From Bacteroides pyogenes DSM 20611 = JCM 6294 (GTDB lineage: Bacteria; Bacteroidota; Bacteroidia; Bacteroidales; Bacteroidaceae): DNA of 64,000 bases. Below the pieces are notes generated by a model. That model did not search any database. It was not told the origin of the DNA and saw nothing but the letters and a program-made list of their open reading frames with translations. Position numbers and translations under genes: made by a program. Position 1 is the first letter of the stretch. Each line of letters starts with the position of its first letter. The stretch covers positions 1 to 64,000 of the forward strand of contig NZ_ATZH01000013.1 of assembly GCF_000428105.1 (NCBI RefSeq), given 5' to 3'. Below are positions 35,292 to 44,303 of this stretch, in pieces.

Positions 35292-35783
35292 ATGACCGTT
35301 TCGCATACCATACTTCCCCCGCTTCGTTTATTGGGAACTTATCCGGAAACGATTGTCGACGGTGAGGGCATCCGGTATTCCATTTACCTGGCCGGATGCT
35401 CCCACCACTGTCTCGGTTGCCACAATCCGGAAAGCTGGAACCCGAATGCCGGAGAGTTGCTCACAGACGAGCTCATTTCCCGAATCATCCGTGAGATTCG
35501 CTCGAATCCGCTACTCGACGGAATCACTTTTTCCGGAGGAGATCCGCTCTTCCACCCCGAAGCCTTCCTTCCCCTTATCCGGAGAGTGAAGCAGGAAACG
35601 GGGCTGAACATCTGGTGCTATACGGGCTACACTTACGAAGAAATCAAGGCCTCTCCCCGCCTGAACACCGTACTTCCTTACATAGATGTATTGGTGGACG
35701 GACGGTTCGAACAGGATTTATTTTCCCCCTATCTCGAATTCAGAGGAAGCAGCAACCAGCGGATTCTGCGGCTGAAAGAATAA
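35292..35783 (+). CDS. nrdG: Anaerobic ribonucleotide reductase activating protein
   Basis: The 163-aa radical-SAM activase generates the glycyl radical on NrdD. The [4Fe-4S] cluster motif is C-X3-C-X2-C in [13 protein letters not shown] near residues 35-43. [12 protein letters not shown] precedes it, and [12 protein letters not shown] near residue 80 binds SAM. It follows nrdD by 10 nt in the same transcript, so it shares the cobalamin riboswitch. A tandem-repeat and palindrome region begins 36 nt after its stop. Confidence 0.92.
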   Translation: MTVSHTILPPLRLLGTYPETIVDGEGIRYSIYLAGCSHHCLGCHNPESWNPNAGELLTDELISRIIREIRSNPLLDGITFSGGDPLFHPEAFLPLIRRVKQETGLNIWCYTGYTYEEIKASPRLNTVLPYIDVLVDGRFEQDLFSPYLEFRGSSNQRILRLKE

Positions 35784-35819
35784 ATTAGACCGCTTTATCC
35801 CCGGCACCGGCGCCACACC

Positions 35820-35924
35820 GGCTTTGAAAAAAAGGCGGCGGGCTTTGAAAAAAAGGCGGCGGGCTTTGAAAAAAAGGCGGCGGGCTTTGAAAAAAAGGCG
35901 GCGGGCTTTGAAAAAAAGGCGGCG
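35820..35924. repeat. 21-bp tandem repeat, five copies
   Basis: GGCTTTGAAAAAAAGGCGGC plus one G repeats exactly five times at 35820, 35841, 35862, 35883 and 35904, with no differences that I can see. The 21-bp period keeps frames open on both strands, giving KKRRRAL repeats on the plus strand and RRLFFKA repeats on the minus strand. I do not call these genes. Confidence 0.92.
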
Positions 35925-35964
35925 GGCGGTTCGAAAGCTCAATTGTGCTTTCGAACCGCCCGCC
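35921..35964. repeat. Perfect 18-bp inverted repeat after the tandem array
   Basis: GGCGGGCGGTTCGAAAGC (35921-35938) and its exact complement (35947-35964) flank the loop TCAATTGT. It could act as a terminator for nrdDG and, from the other side, for rseP, although no clear T-run follows. Its left arm resembles the tandem unit (GGCGGGCTTTGAAA). Confidence 0.88.
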
Positions 35965-36048
35965 GAAACTTTATTGAAACTCGGCGAGGCAATCCCTAAA
36001 AAGCCCGGAATGACTTATTTCATGACACGCTCACGGAGGCAAAACCTA

Positions 36049-37404
36049 TCAGAAGAAAAACCTCAGCACATCGTTGAAGTTCGCCCAAAGCAGAAGCCCG
36101 AAAAGTAAGATCATCCCCGTCATCTGGGCATATTCCATAAACTTATCGCTCGGTTTGCGGCGCGCAATCATCTCGTAAAGCAAGAAAAGCACATGACCGC
36201 CATCCAATGCCGGAATGGGAAGTATGTTCATAAAGGCAAGAATGATAGAGAGGAAAGCCGTCATGTACCAGAACTGATGCCAATCCCATGTAGCCGGGAA
36301 AATGCTTCCCAGCGTTCCGAAACCTCCCAGCTGTTTCGCCCCCTCTTTCGAGAACAAGTATTTCATATTTCCCACATAGCCTTTCAACGTTTTCACACCC
36401 AATGCCATACCGGCAGGAAATGATTCGAAGAAACCATACTCTTTCTTCACCACCGGAAGCAGTCGTTCGGCCGACAATCCGGCTACCACTCCCATCTTAT
36501 AAGCAGAATCGAGCTGCATAGTCAGCGTATTCGTCTCGCCGGCACGCACATAGGTCAATGTGATGGAGCGGGGATCGATGCTGTCGTTACGAAGAGCGGC
36601 CTCATTTTTCTTCCGCCCGGCTATCGCCATGCTATAGTCCGAAAAAGAAACCGGCTTTCCATCCAAAGCAATAATGCTGTCTCCCACCTGAATCCCGGCA
36701 AGGGCGGCAGGCGAGTTCGCCATCACGCTGTCCACCACATACGGAAAGCGGAAAGAAGCGAAACGGACGCTATCTGTCATCAAGCGCTGCATCATATCTT
36801 CAGGAATATACACCGATACCTTTTCACCGCCACGAAGCACACTAACCTCACGGGCATCGACAATCCGGTTCATCATGTCTCCGTCATACCGTTCGAACGG
36901 AACACCGTCCGCCGACAGAAGAATATCTCCATCACGGAAGCCGACCGACTTGGCTGTCTCGTTGAAATCCATTCCGAACGGAGTCTCCCGTACCTTTACA
37001 TACTGGTCGCCCCAGGCAAACAAAATCATCGAATAGATAAACAATGCCAGAAGGAAGTTGAACAACACACCGCCGATCATAATCAGCAGGCGTTGCCATG
37101 CCGGCTTGGAGCGGAACTCCCAAGGCTGTTCGGGGCGTTTCATCTGTTCGGCATCCATCGACTCGTCGATCATACCGGCAATCTTGACATAACCTCCCAA
37201 AGGCAGCCATCCCACAGCATATTCCGTTTCGCTCTTTTTCGGCTTAAACTTAAAAAGCGTGAACCAAGGATCGAAAAATAAGCAGAATTTTTCTACGCGC
37301 ACCTTAAACAAACGGGCAAAAAGAAAATGCCCGCCTTCGTGAATGATGATAAGCAGCGAAAGGCTCATGATGAGTTGCAGGGCACGAATCAAAAATGTTT
37401 CCAT
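36049..37404 (-). CDS. rseP: RIP metalloprotease RseP (site-2 protease, M50)
   Basis: The 451-aa inner-membrane protease cleaves transmembrane substrates such as anti-sigma factors or leftover signal peptides. Zinc-binding HEGGH is at residues 22-26 in the first membrane helix, and NILPIPALDGGHVLF near residue 400 supplies the third ligand. PDZ-like regions lie between (about 120-300). The last helices run to the C-terminus. It is the final gene of the tsaB-murA-rimM-M23-dxr-rseP cluster, 38 nt after dxr. The pairing of dxr with rseP is widespread in bacteria. It could process the FecR-type anti-sigma factors common in this lineage, but that is inference. Confidence 0.93.
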   Translation of the reverse strand: METFLIRALQLIMSLSLLIIIHEGGHFLFARLFKVRVEKFCLFFDPWFTLFKFKPKKSETEYAVGWLPLGGYVKIAGMIDESMDAEQMKRPEQPWEFRSKPAWQRLLIMIGGVLFNFLLALFIYSMILFAWGDQYVKVRETPFGMDFNETAKSVGFRDGDILLSADGVPFERYDGDMMNRIVDAREVSVLRGGEKVSVYIPEDMMQRLMTDSVRFASFRFPYVVDSVMANSPAALAGIQVGDSIIALDGKPVSFSDYSMAIAGRKKNEAALRNDSIDPRSITLTYVRAGETNTLTMQLDSAYKMGVVAGLSAERLLPVVKKEYGFFESFPAGMALGVKTLKGYVGNMKYLFSKEGAKQLGGFGTLGSIFPATWDWHQFWYMTAFLSIILAFMNILPIPALDGGHVLFLLYEMIARRKPSDKFMEYAQMTGMILLFGLLLWANFNDVLRFFF

Positions 37405-37442
37405 GTTTATTACTTACAAATTACTGATTACATATTATTATA

Positions 37443-38627
37443 TTAAACACGAGAAGAGCGCACGAACTCCGAGGCAATGCGGCGGGCTTCGATATCGGTC
37501 GCCACATAATCTTCATAAACGGGATTCTTGATAAAAGAAGCGCGCTCCATCGTTTTTTCTATCACATCGCTCATGCCGAGAAATGCGATGCCGTCTTTCA
37601 GGAAAGCGTCGACCACCACCTCGTTGGCTGCGTTGACGCTGCAAGGCATGTTTCCGCCTCGGTGCATCGCTTCGTACGCCAAAGCTAAATTGCGGAAGCG
37701 CCGCGTATCCGGTTGCTCGAATGTCAGGCTCGTACATTTCGAAAAATCCAACCGTTCGAATGACGAAGAAATACGTTCCGGATAAGAGAAAGCATATTGA
37801 ATGGGAAGACGCATATCCGGCATACCCAGCTGCGCTTTTACGGAACCATCTCCAAATTGTACCATAGAATGTATCACCGACTGCGGATGTACTACCACTT
37901 CAATCTGATCGGGGCGGACTCCGAACAGCCATTTCGCCTCAATCACCTCAAAGCCTTTATTCATCATCGTGGCGGAATCGACGGTAATCTTGGCGCCCAT
38001 CTCCCAATTCGGATGCTTCAAGGCCTGAGCCTTGGTTACGGTCTGCAATTCCTCCATCGAGCATGTGCGGAACGGACCGCCGGAAGCCGTCAGAATCAGC
38101 TTTTCTATCGGATTTCCAAACTCACCGACCAGACACTGGAAAATGGCGGAATGCTCCGAATCGACGGGCAGAATCGGCGTCCGATACTGTTGCGCCAACT
38201 CATTGACCAATTCGCCGGCTACAACCAGCGTTTCTTTGTTGGCCAACGCGATGGCTTTTCCGGCACGAATCGCGCTCATCGTAGGTTTCAAGCCCGCATA
38301 GCCGACCATCGCCGTCAGCACAATATCGATCGGAGCGGCTTCCACTACCTGACACAAGGCATCCATTCCCGCATACACTTTGACGGGCATATCGTTCAAC
38401 GCCTCTTTCAGCCCGGCATATTTGTCCTCATTGGCAATCACCACCACCTCCGGCTGAAACTTCCTCGCCTGCGCAATCAGGCTTTCCACCCGGTTGTTGG
38501 CAGTGAGCGCATAAACCTCGTACAGGTCGGGATGTTCTTCCACCACCTGCAACGCCTGCGTACCGATAGAACCGGTAGATCCGAGGATGGCTATCTGTTT
38601 TTTCTTTTTATGGTCTTCTATATTCAT
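37443..38627 (-). CDS. dxr: 1-Deoxy-D-xylulose 5-phosphate reductoisomerase
   Basis: The 394-aa enzyme performs the committed step of the non-mevalonate isoprenoid pathway using NADPH. The NADPH motif ILGSTGSIGTQAL is at residues 13-25. ALANKETLVVAGELV near 130 and PVDSEHSAIFQCL near 155 hold the metal ligands, and HPNWEMGAKITVDSATMMNKGFEVIEA near 215 is the substrate and flexible-loop segment. The length is normal. It lies between the M23 peptidase (19 nt) and rseP. The isoprenoids feed undecaprenyl carrier lipid and menaquinone, so it fits with menA and the wall genes nearby. Confidence 0.95.
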   Translation of the reverse strand: MNIEDHKKKKQIAILGSTGSIGTQALQVVEEHPDLYEVYALTANNRVESLIAQARKFQPEVVVIANEDKYAGLKEALNDMPVKVYAGMDALCQVVEAAPIDIVLTAMVGYAGLKPTMSAIRAGKAIALANKETLVVAGELVNELAQQYRTPILPVDSEHSAIFQCLVGEFGNPIEKLILTASGGPFRTCSMEELQTVTKAQALKHPNWEMGAKITVDSATMMNKGFEVIEAKWLFGVRPDQIEVVVHPQSVIHSMVQFGDGSVKAQLGMPDMRLPIQYAFSYPERISSSFERLDFSKCTSLTFEQPDTRRFRNLALAYEAMHRGGNMPCSVNAANEVVVDAFLKDGIAFLGMSDVIEKTMERASFIKNPVYEDYVATDIEARRIASEFVRSSRV

Positions 38628-38646
38628 TCTTATCTATTCAATCCCA

Positions 38647-39507
38647 CTAAAACACAATATATTTTTCAGGATTCACCGGACTTCCCTTATACCAAAGCTC
38701 AAAGTGCAAATGAGGCCCCGTACTCAGCGTTCCGCTGTTTCCTACCAAAGCGATCGCCTCACCGCCTCGTACATGCTCGCCCTGTTTCTTGAGAAGCGAA
38801 CCGCAATGCTTGCAGACCGATATAAAATCCTGATTATGCTGTAACATAATCACATAACCCGTTTCGGCGGTATACGTGCTCAACACCACCGTTCCGTCCA
38901 TCGCAGCCAATATACTCTCGTTCGGATTGGCCGCAATATCGGTTCCGAAATGTTTTTTTTCCGGCTCGAAATGAGCGGATACCATTCCGCGTACCGGGCG
39001 ATAAAGAATCATTTTGCTGACGTCCGGCTGGGATATGATGGTAGACAGGTTGTACTTTTCGCTTTCTTCGTATTGCCGGCGAAACTCTTCTTCGCGGCGG
39101 GTACGTTCCATAAGCGTGTCCTTACGCGCCACAGTGAGCGAATCGAGGGTGCGCACGCTATCTATTTGCACTTTCCCGCTGAAGATGTCCTGTATGTTCA
39201 TGATGTACAGGTTTTGCCTTTCGAGCAACAGCTGCAAAGAGTCTACCCGCAACGCGTTGCTCACTATCTGCTTGCGGACTTCACTGTTCATGTATCCGGG
39301 AAGATAATTGCGCAAAGGAGTAAAAGCAATGATGGAAGCGGCAATCAGAAAGAGCACGGTCAGTACGGTAATCAGCACCGACAGACCATTGAGTTTGGAC
39401 ACATGAAGCCCAACCACCTCTTCAAGCGTATTCTCGTTGACGATGGTGAGCTTATATTTAAACTTGAAGTTTCTCCAAAATGCTTTTCTTCTCTTCTTTT
39501 GCGGCAT
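38647..39507 (-). CDS. M23 family peptidase with N-terminal membrane anchor
   Basis: The 286-aa protein has a cytoplasmic basic start, one membrane helix at about residues 44-66 (LSVLITVLTVLFLIAASII), a coiled periplasmic linker (about 75-165) and a C-terminal LytM/M23 domain. Zinc ligands are present: HFGTDIA near 190, and HLHFELW near 268, with SVCKHCGSLL carrying the additional His. It therefore appears active, cutting peptidoglycan cross-bridges, or positioned to regulate such cleavage. It lies in the murA-rimM-dxr operon, consistent with a role in cell-wall growth. Confidence 0.9.
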   Translation of the reverse strand: MPQKKRRKAFWRNFKFKYKLTIVNENTLEEVVGLHVSKLNGLSVLITVLTVLFLIAASIIAFTPLRNYLPGYMNSEVRKQIVSNALRVDSLQLLLERQNLYIMNIQDIFSGKVQIDSVRTLDSLTVARKDTLMERTRREEEFRRQYEESEKYNLSTIISQPDVSKMILYRPVRGMVSAHFEPEKKHFGTDIAANPNESILAAMDGTVVLSTYTAETGYVIMLQHNQDFISVCKHCGSLLKKQGEHVRGGEAIALVGNSGTLSTGPHLHFELWYKGSPVNPEKYIVF

Positions 39508-39559
39508 TCTCTTTCTTACTTATTTGGCATTCTCTTTCTTCTTATCTATTGTATTCCGT

Positions 39560-40096
39560 TCAGTCCTCCTCCAGACTTTCCAGATCCAGCAACCCTTCGG
39601 GCAGCTGCATGACAATGGTCTTGTTTTCCTTGTCTATTTCCAGTATGAATTCTTCCTGCGCAGGAATCAGAAGTTCCTCATCTTCACACTCTACGACAAA
39701 AAGCGTGTTCACGGTGGAGGTATCCACATCCGTCACTGTTCCGATTCGCCCGTACCGTTCATCGTCTATACGGAAGCCGACAAAGAAGTTCCACGATAAA
39801 TCCTCCGTTTCCGCTTCTGCGGCATGCTTCAACGGGAAATAAACTTCCACGTTGGTAAACATTCCGGCGCGCTCGGCCGTATCTACTCCTTCGAGCTTCA
39901 TCAATGCCGTAGAATCCGACCGGAAACGATATTCTTCTATAAAGAAAGGCACGAAGATGCCATCGAGCAGGCAAACGATATAATCGCCGTCCACCCGGTC
40001 GAACACATCGTCCGTAAACGTGAACTGCAACTCACCGTGAATACCGTGCGGCTTATTGAACAAACCTATTTTATATACTTCTTCTTTTCGTATCAT
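39560..40096 (-). CDS. rimM: 16S rRNA processing protein RimM
   Basis: The 178-aa protein assists late 30S assembly around the S19 region. The N-terminal RimM domain contains [15 protein letters not shown] near residue 11 and the C-terminal PRC-barrel domain contains [20 protein letters not shown] near residue 105. The length and domain order match the family. Its start overlaps the murA stop by 4 nt (ATGA), so the two are translationally coupled. Confidence 0.92.
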   Translation of the reverse strand: MIRKEEVYKIGLFNKPHGIHGELQFTFTDDVFDRVDGDYIVCLLDGIFVPFFIEEYRFRSDSTALMKLEGVDTAERAGMFTNVEVYFPLKHAAEAETEDLSWNFFVGFRIDDERYGRIGTVTDVDTSTVNTLFVVECEDEELLIPAQEEFILEIDKENKTIVMQLPEGLLDLESLEED

Positions 40097-41397
40097 ATTC
40101 GGGTAATCCTCGCGCCTATGGCGTTCAACCGCCCCTCGATATTCTGATAACCGCGGTCTATCTGTTCAATATTACTGATCGTACTGGTTCCTTCGGCGCT
40201 CATTGCCGCTATCAGCAGAGCGATACCGGCACGAATATCGGGTGAAGTGAGACGGGCTCCGCGCAGTCTGAATCCGTGATTATGGCCGATGACCACCGCC
40301 CGGTGCGGGTCGCACAATATAATTTGCGCTCCCATATCTATGAGCTTATCGACGAAAAACAAACGGCTCTCAAACATTTTCTGATGAATGAGCACGCTTC
40401 CTTTCGCCTGCGTAGCCACCACAAGCATCACGCTGAGCAAGTCGGGTGTCAGTCCCGGCCAAGGAGCGTCGGCAATGGTCATAATGGAGCCGTCGATGAA
40501 AGATTCTATTTGATAACTGTCTTGCGCAGGCACGTAGATGTCGTCTCCCCGCTGCTCGAGCTTGATGCCCAGACGGCGGAAACTCTCGGGAATAATGCCC
40601 AGATTCTCGTAAGATACATTTTTTATGGTGATTTCGCTGCCGGTCATCGCCGCCATACCGATAAAGCTGCCCACTTCGATCATATCAGGCAATACCCTGT
40701 GTTCGGTTCCGTGCAATTCTTCCACTCCCTCGATGGTGAGCAAATTGGAAGCGATGCCGCTGATTTTCGCGCCCATCCGGTTCAACATGCGACAAAGCTG
40801 TTGCAGATAAGGTTCGCAGGCGGCATTGTAGATTGTGGTCGTCCCTTTCGCCAGCACGGCAGCCATCACAATGTTTGCCGTTCCCGTCACCGACGCTTCA
40901 TCGAGCAACATATAAGCACCCCGCAACTTCTCGGCGGTAATTTCGTAAACACCCCGTTCTTCATCGTAACGAAAATCGGCCCCCAAATTTTGAATTCCCA
41001 CCAAATGAGTATCCAAGCGCCGGCGTCCGATCTTATCTCCTCCGGGTTTCGAGATCAACGCCTTGCCGAAACGGGCGACCATGGGACCGATGAGCATCAC
41101 CGACCCGCGAAGGCTCGAACATTTTTTGAGAAACTCTTCGCTCTCCAGATAAGCCAAATCGATATTTTCCGCTTTGAACGTATAAGAGTCTACGCCTGTT
41201 TTGGCAACGTCTACCCCCATTTCACGCATAAGCTGAATCAGATTATTGACATCCAGAATGTCGGGAATGTGATTCACCGTCACCTCCTCCTTTGTCAACA
41301 ATGTGGCGCAAATAATCTGCAACACTTCGTTCTTTGCTCCCTGAGGATGAATTTCGCCGTTAAGCCGGTGTCCTCCTTCTATTACAAATGAAGCCAT
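40093..41397 (-). CDS. murA: UDP-N-acetylglucosamine 1-carboxyvinyltransferase with Cys-to-Asp active site
   Basis: The 434-aa enzyme transfers enolpyruvate from PEP to UDP-GlcNAc, the first committed step of peptidoglycan synthesis. GAKNEVLQI near residue 20 carries the substrate-contacting Lys-Asn pair. [19 protein letters not shown] spans the active-site loop. The position of E. coli Cys115 (PGGCTIG) is Asp121 here (PGGDKIG). Natural Asp enzymes, known from mycobacteria and chlamydia, remain active but are not alkylated by fosfomycin. The overlap with rimM and the 17-nt gap after the DUF4290 gene place it in the operon. Confidence 0.94.
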   Translation of the reverse strand: MASFVIEGGHRLNGEIHPQGAKNEVLQIICATLLTKEEVTVNHIPDILDVNNLIQLMREMGVDVAKTGVDSYTFKAENIDLAYLESEEFLKKCSSLRGSVMLIGPMVARFGKALISKPGGDKIGRRRLDTHLVGIQNLGADFRYDEERGVYEITAEKLRGAYMLLDEASVTGTANIVMAAVLAKGTTTIYNAACEPYLQQLCRMLNRMGAKISGIASNLLTIEGVEELHGTEHRVLPDMIEVGSFIGMAAMTGSEITIKNVSYENLGIIPESFRRLGIKLEQRGDDIYVPAQDSYQIESFIDGSIMTIADAPWPGLTPDLLSVMLVVATQAKGSVLIHQKMFESRLFFVDKLIDMGAQIILCDPHRAVVIGHNHGFRLRGARLTSPDIRAGIALLIAAMSAEGTSTISNIEQIDRGYQNIEGRLNAIGARITRI

Positions 41398-41414
41398 ATC
41401 GTTTCGGGGTTTAA

Positions 41415-42029
41415 TCAGTGCCGTTGTTTCCGCTGGTTGCTGTTCCGGCTGTTATAATTGGTTTTCTGACGGTTGCTCTGGCTCAAACGCTCTCCCATCA
41501 GACGAAGGATGTCTTCCGTCAGTTGCAGCTTTCCACCGGAAAGCTCATAAAGATCTTCCGCAATTTTCCGGTCGTCTACGGTATCCTTGTTCCATGCCAT
41601 GTAGTCCTTCTTCATGTGATTGCAAATCAAAGCGACAAGGTTTTGCTTTTCATTGCCTTCGGGAAATTCGGTCGCTTTCCGGATAAGCACCTCGAGCGTA
41701 CGTCCGTAATGCCGGTAACGGATACGGGCATGAGGATAAGGAATCTGTTCGGGACGAGTCACCAGATTGTCTTTGCGGATTATTTCATAAGGATAATCGA
41801 TATCGAGTTCAAAACCCGACATGATAGCCAGATGATCCCAAAGTTTGTGTTTAAAGTCGGGCACATCGCGCAGGTGGGGATACATGCTCCCCATGATGTT
41901 GATAATCGTATTTGCACAACGCTGACGTTCGGCACGATCCTGAATCGTCAAAGCGTAATCGACCATGTTCTGGATACTGCGGCCATATTCGGGCAACGGC
42001 ATTCTTTTCTGTTGAGTATTGTATCGCAT
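41415..42029 (-). CDS. DUF4290 family protein
   Basis: The 204-aa cytoplasmic protein matches the Bacteroidetes family DUF4290. The start is MRYNTQQKRMPLPEYGRSIQ, then MGSMYPHLRDVPDFKHKLWDH near residue 50. The C-terminal tail is basic and low-complexity (SQSNRQKTNYNSRNSNQRKQ), possibly for RNA contact. Its function is unknown. It sits directly before murA, 17 nt away, and 2 nt after tsaB. Confidence 0.85.
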   Translation of the reverse strand: MRYNTQQKRMPLPEYGRSIQNMVDYALTIQDRAERQRCANTIINIMGSMYPHLRDVPDFKHKLWDHLAIMSGFELDIDYPYEIIRKDNLVTRPEQIPYPHARIRYRHYGRTLEVLIRKATEFPEGNEKQNLVALICNHMKKDYMAWNKDTVDDRKIAEDLYELSGGKLQLTEDILRLMGERLSQSNRQKTNYNSRNSNQRKQRH

Positions 42030-42031
42030 GT

Positions 42032-42721
42032 TTATAAAAGTTTCTTAGGTTGAGAAGCAACGAACTCTTTCAAATAGAAAGGTTCGAAATAAGCGACATC
42101 CTTATAATCTTCGCGGGCAATGGCCTTTTCCGCAAGCGGGAACATCATTTTTGCCAACGGATGGATGTTGTCGATAAAATGAGCGTTGGGATGGGTGATT
42201 TTCTCACGGCATTTCGCCGATCCGTTTCCGAAGAAATACACCGGAGCCTCGTTCAAAAATTCGAGATAAGAGTTTTCATCCACAATATCTGCCGAAACAG
42301 GCCGCTTCGTCTTCAGCGCGCGATCGTAAACGGCCGCATACACTTCCATGCGGCGCGCGTCGATCATGGGGCAGAGCAGCGCGTCTTCGGGCAATTCGTG
42401 AAACAACAACACGGGCACACACAGCACCTCCGGTGTGGGAATGCCGATCAACGGAACATTACGTCCGTAACAAACCCCTTTTGCCATCGAAACTCCGATG
42501 CGAAGCCCGGTATAAGATCCCGGTCCGCAACTGACAGCCACAGCGTCCAACGGGATGGCATGGCTGTCGATGAACGACAAAGCTTCATCAACAAATACTC
42601 CTAAGGAAACGGCATGCGAGGGTCCTTCCAAATCTTCTTTCACAAAAATCGTTTGACCGTCTTGACTGGCCGCTACCGAGCAAACGGAGGTAGAGGTTTC
42701 AATATTGAGTATACACGACAT
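42032..42721 (-). CDS. tsaB: tRNA threonylcarbamoyladenosine biosynthesis protein TsaB
   Basis: The 229-aa ASKHA-fold protein is the scaffold partner of TsaD in making t6A at position 37 of ANN-decoding tRNAs. The start MSCILNIETSTSVCSVA and VSCGPGSYTGLRIGVSMAKG near residue 66 are family signatures. I begin at 42721, where homology starts; the frame extends 25 codons further into the divergent promoter region. It is the first gene of the minus-strand operon. Confidence 0.92.
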   Translation of the reverse strand: MSCILNIETSTSVCSVAASQDGQTIFVKEDLEGPSHAVSLGVFVDEALSFIDSHAIPLDAVAVSCGPGSYTGLRIGVSMAKGVCYGRNVPLIGIPTPEVLCVPVLLFHELPEDALLCPMIDARRMEVYAAVYDRALKTKRPVSADIVDENSYLEFLNEAPVYFFGNGSAKCREKITHPNAHFIDNIHPLAKMMFPLAEKAIAREDYKDVAYFEPFYLKEFVASQPKKLL

Positions 42722-42745
42722 AAAAATCAGCTTATTTAATTGTGG

Positions 42746-42793
42746 CAAATTTACATGATTATTTCCAATTCTTAAAATATTCGTGTACTTTTG
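42746..42793. promoter_or_regulatory. Divergent promoters for tsaB operon and yicC operon
   Basis: CAAATTTA at 42746-42753 reads TAAATTTG on the minus strand, 24 nt before the tsaB ATG. TACTTTTG at 42786-42793 faces yicC, 17 nt before its ATG. Both leaders would be very short. Confidence 0.6.
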
Positions 42794-42810
42794 CACAAAA
42801 CTTTAAGGTT

Positions 42811-43689
42811 ATGATACAGTCTATGACAGGATACGGCAAAGCTACGGCCGAACTTCCCGATAAAAAGATAAACGTAGAAATCAAGTCGCTCAACAGCAAA
42901 GCCATGGATCTTTCCACCCGCATCGCACCCGCTTACCGCGAGAAAGAGATGGAGATCCGCAACGAAATTTCCAAAGTTCTGGAACGCGGAAAAGTGGATT
43001 TCAGCATGTGGATAGAAAAAAAGGAAGGGGCGGAAAACGATACTCCTATCAACCAATCGGTGGTGGAAGGTTATTACAAGCAGATACAGACAATTTCGGA
43101 TAATCTCGCCATTCCGGTTCCTGCCGACTGGTTCCAGACCTTGCTCCGCCTGCCGGATGTGATGACCAAAACGGAGGTTCAGGAAGTTTCGGAAGAGGAA
43201 TGGAAAGTAGTGCACGAGACGATACTCGAAGCCATCCGCCAGTTGGTGGAGTTCCGCAAACAAGAAGGAACGGCCTTGGAAAAGAAATTCCGCGAAAAAA
43301 TAAACAATATCACAACGTTGCTCGAGGCGGTAGCTCCTTATGAAAAAGAACGGGTGGAAAAAGTAAAAGAACGCATCACCGACGCCCTTGAAAAAACATT
43401 GAGCATAGACTACGACAAGAACCGTCTGGAACAGGAGCTGATTTACTACATAGAAAAACTGGATGTGAATGAAGAGAAGCAACGGCTCGGCAACCATCTG
43501 AAATATTTCATCAGCACACTGGAAAACGGTAGCGGACAAGGGAAAAAACTTGGTTTCATCGCGCAGGAAATGGGACGCGAGATCAATACGCTGGGAAGCA
43601 AATCGAACCATGCCGAAATGCAGAAGATCGTAGTACAGATGAAAGACGAACTGGAACAGATCAAGGAGCAAGTATTGAATGTAATGTAG
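42811..43689 (+). CDS. yicC: YicC family endoribonuclease
   Basis: The 292-aa protein begins with the family hallmark MIQSMTGYGKA and ends with the conserved SKSNHAEMQKIVVQMKDELEQIKEQVLNV segment. E. coli YicC is a metal-dependent endoribonuclease. I start at 42811; upstream codons in frame overlap the promoter. It leads a plus-strand unit with gmk (31 nt) and nadD; yicC next to gmk is common in bacteria. Confidence 0.9.
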   Translation: MIQSMTGYGKATAELPDKKINVEIKSLNSKAMDLSTRIAPAYREKEMEIRNEISKVLERGKVDFSMWIEKKEGAENDTPINQSVVEGYYKQIQTISDNLAIPVPADWFQTLLRLPDVMTKTEVQEVSEEEWKVVHETILEAIRQLVEFRKQEGTALEKKFREKINNITTLLEAVAPYEKERVEKVKERITDALEKTLSIDYDKNRLEQELIYYIEKLDVNEEKQRLGNHLKYFISTLENGSGQGKKLGFIAQEMGREINTLGSKSNHAEMQKIVVQMKDELEQIKEQVLNVM

Positions 43690-43720
43690 AAAACATCTCA
43701 CACATAAAAAATAAGTATCT

Positions 43721-44287
43721 ATGCCCGGAAAGTTAATTATATTTTCCGCTCCTTCGGGATCGGGAAAATCGACCATCATCAACTATCTGCTCACACAAAA
43801 CCTGGGGCTGGCGTTCTCTGTTTCGGCCACCAGCCGCGCACCGCGGGGAAACGAACAAGACGGAGTGGAGTATTTCTTCCTGACGCCCGAAGAATTCCGC
43901 AGACGGATCGAAAACAACGAGTTTCTGGAATATGAAGAGGTATATCAGGATCGCTACTACGGGACACTGAAGGAACAAGTGGAAAAGCAATTGGAAAAGG
44001 GGCAGAATGTAGTGTTCGATGTAGACGTGGTGGGCGGATGTAACATCAAAAGCTTTTACGGAGAACGTGCCCTCTCGGTATTTATCCAACCGCCGTCGAT
44101 AGAGGAGTTGCGCCACCGGCTGGAAGGCAGGGGAACAGACGCGGCGGAAGTGATCGAGAGCCGCATTGCCAAAGCGGAATACGAATTGGGATTTGCTCCG
44201 CGATTCGACCGTATCATCGTGAACGATGATTTGGAAACAGCTAAAACAGAGGCATTAAATACGATCAAAGAGTTTCTTGGAAAATAA
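43721..44287 (+). CDS. gmk: Guanylate kinase
   Basis: The 188-aa enzyme phosphorylates GMP to GDP. The P-loop [11 protein letters not shown] is at residues 8-18. [19 protein letters not shown] near residue 37 binds GMP, and [13 protein letters not shown] near 72 is a family signature. The length is typical. It overlaps no gene once nadD is started at 44304. Confidence 0.95.
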   Translation: MPGKLIIFSAPSGSGKSTIINYLLTQNLGLAFSVSATSRAPRGNEQDGVEYFFLTPEEFRRRIENNEFLEYEEVYQDRYYGTLKEQVEKQLEKGQNVVFDVDVVGGCNIKSFYGERALSVFIQPPSIEELRHRLEGRGTDAAEVIESRIAKAEYELGFAPRFDRIIVNDDLETAKTEALNTIKEFLGK

Positions 44288-44303
44288 ATTGCAGAAGAGC
44301 ATC

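Noticed and set aside
35718-36108. Lys/Arg-rich and Phe-rich repeat proteins on opposite strands
   Set aside because: They arise because the 21-bp repeat is a multiple of three; they have no proper start context and no sequence beyond the repeat that looks coding.
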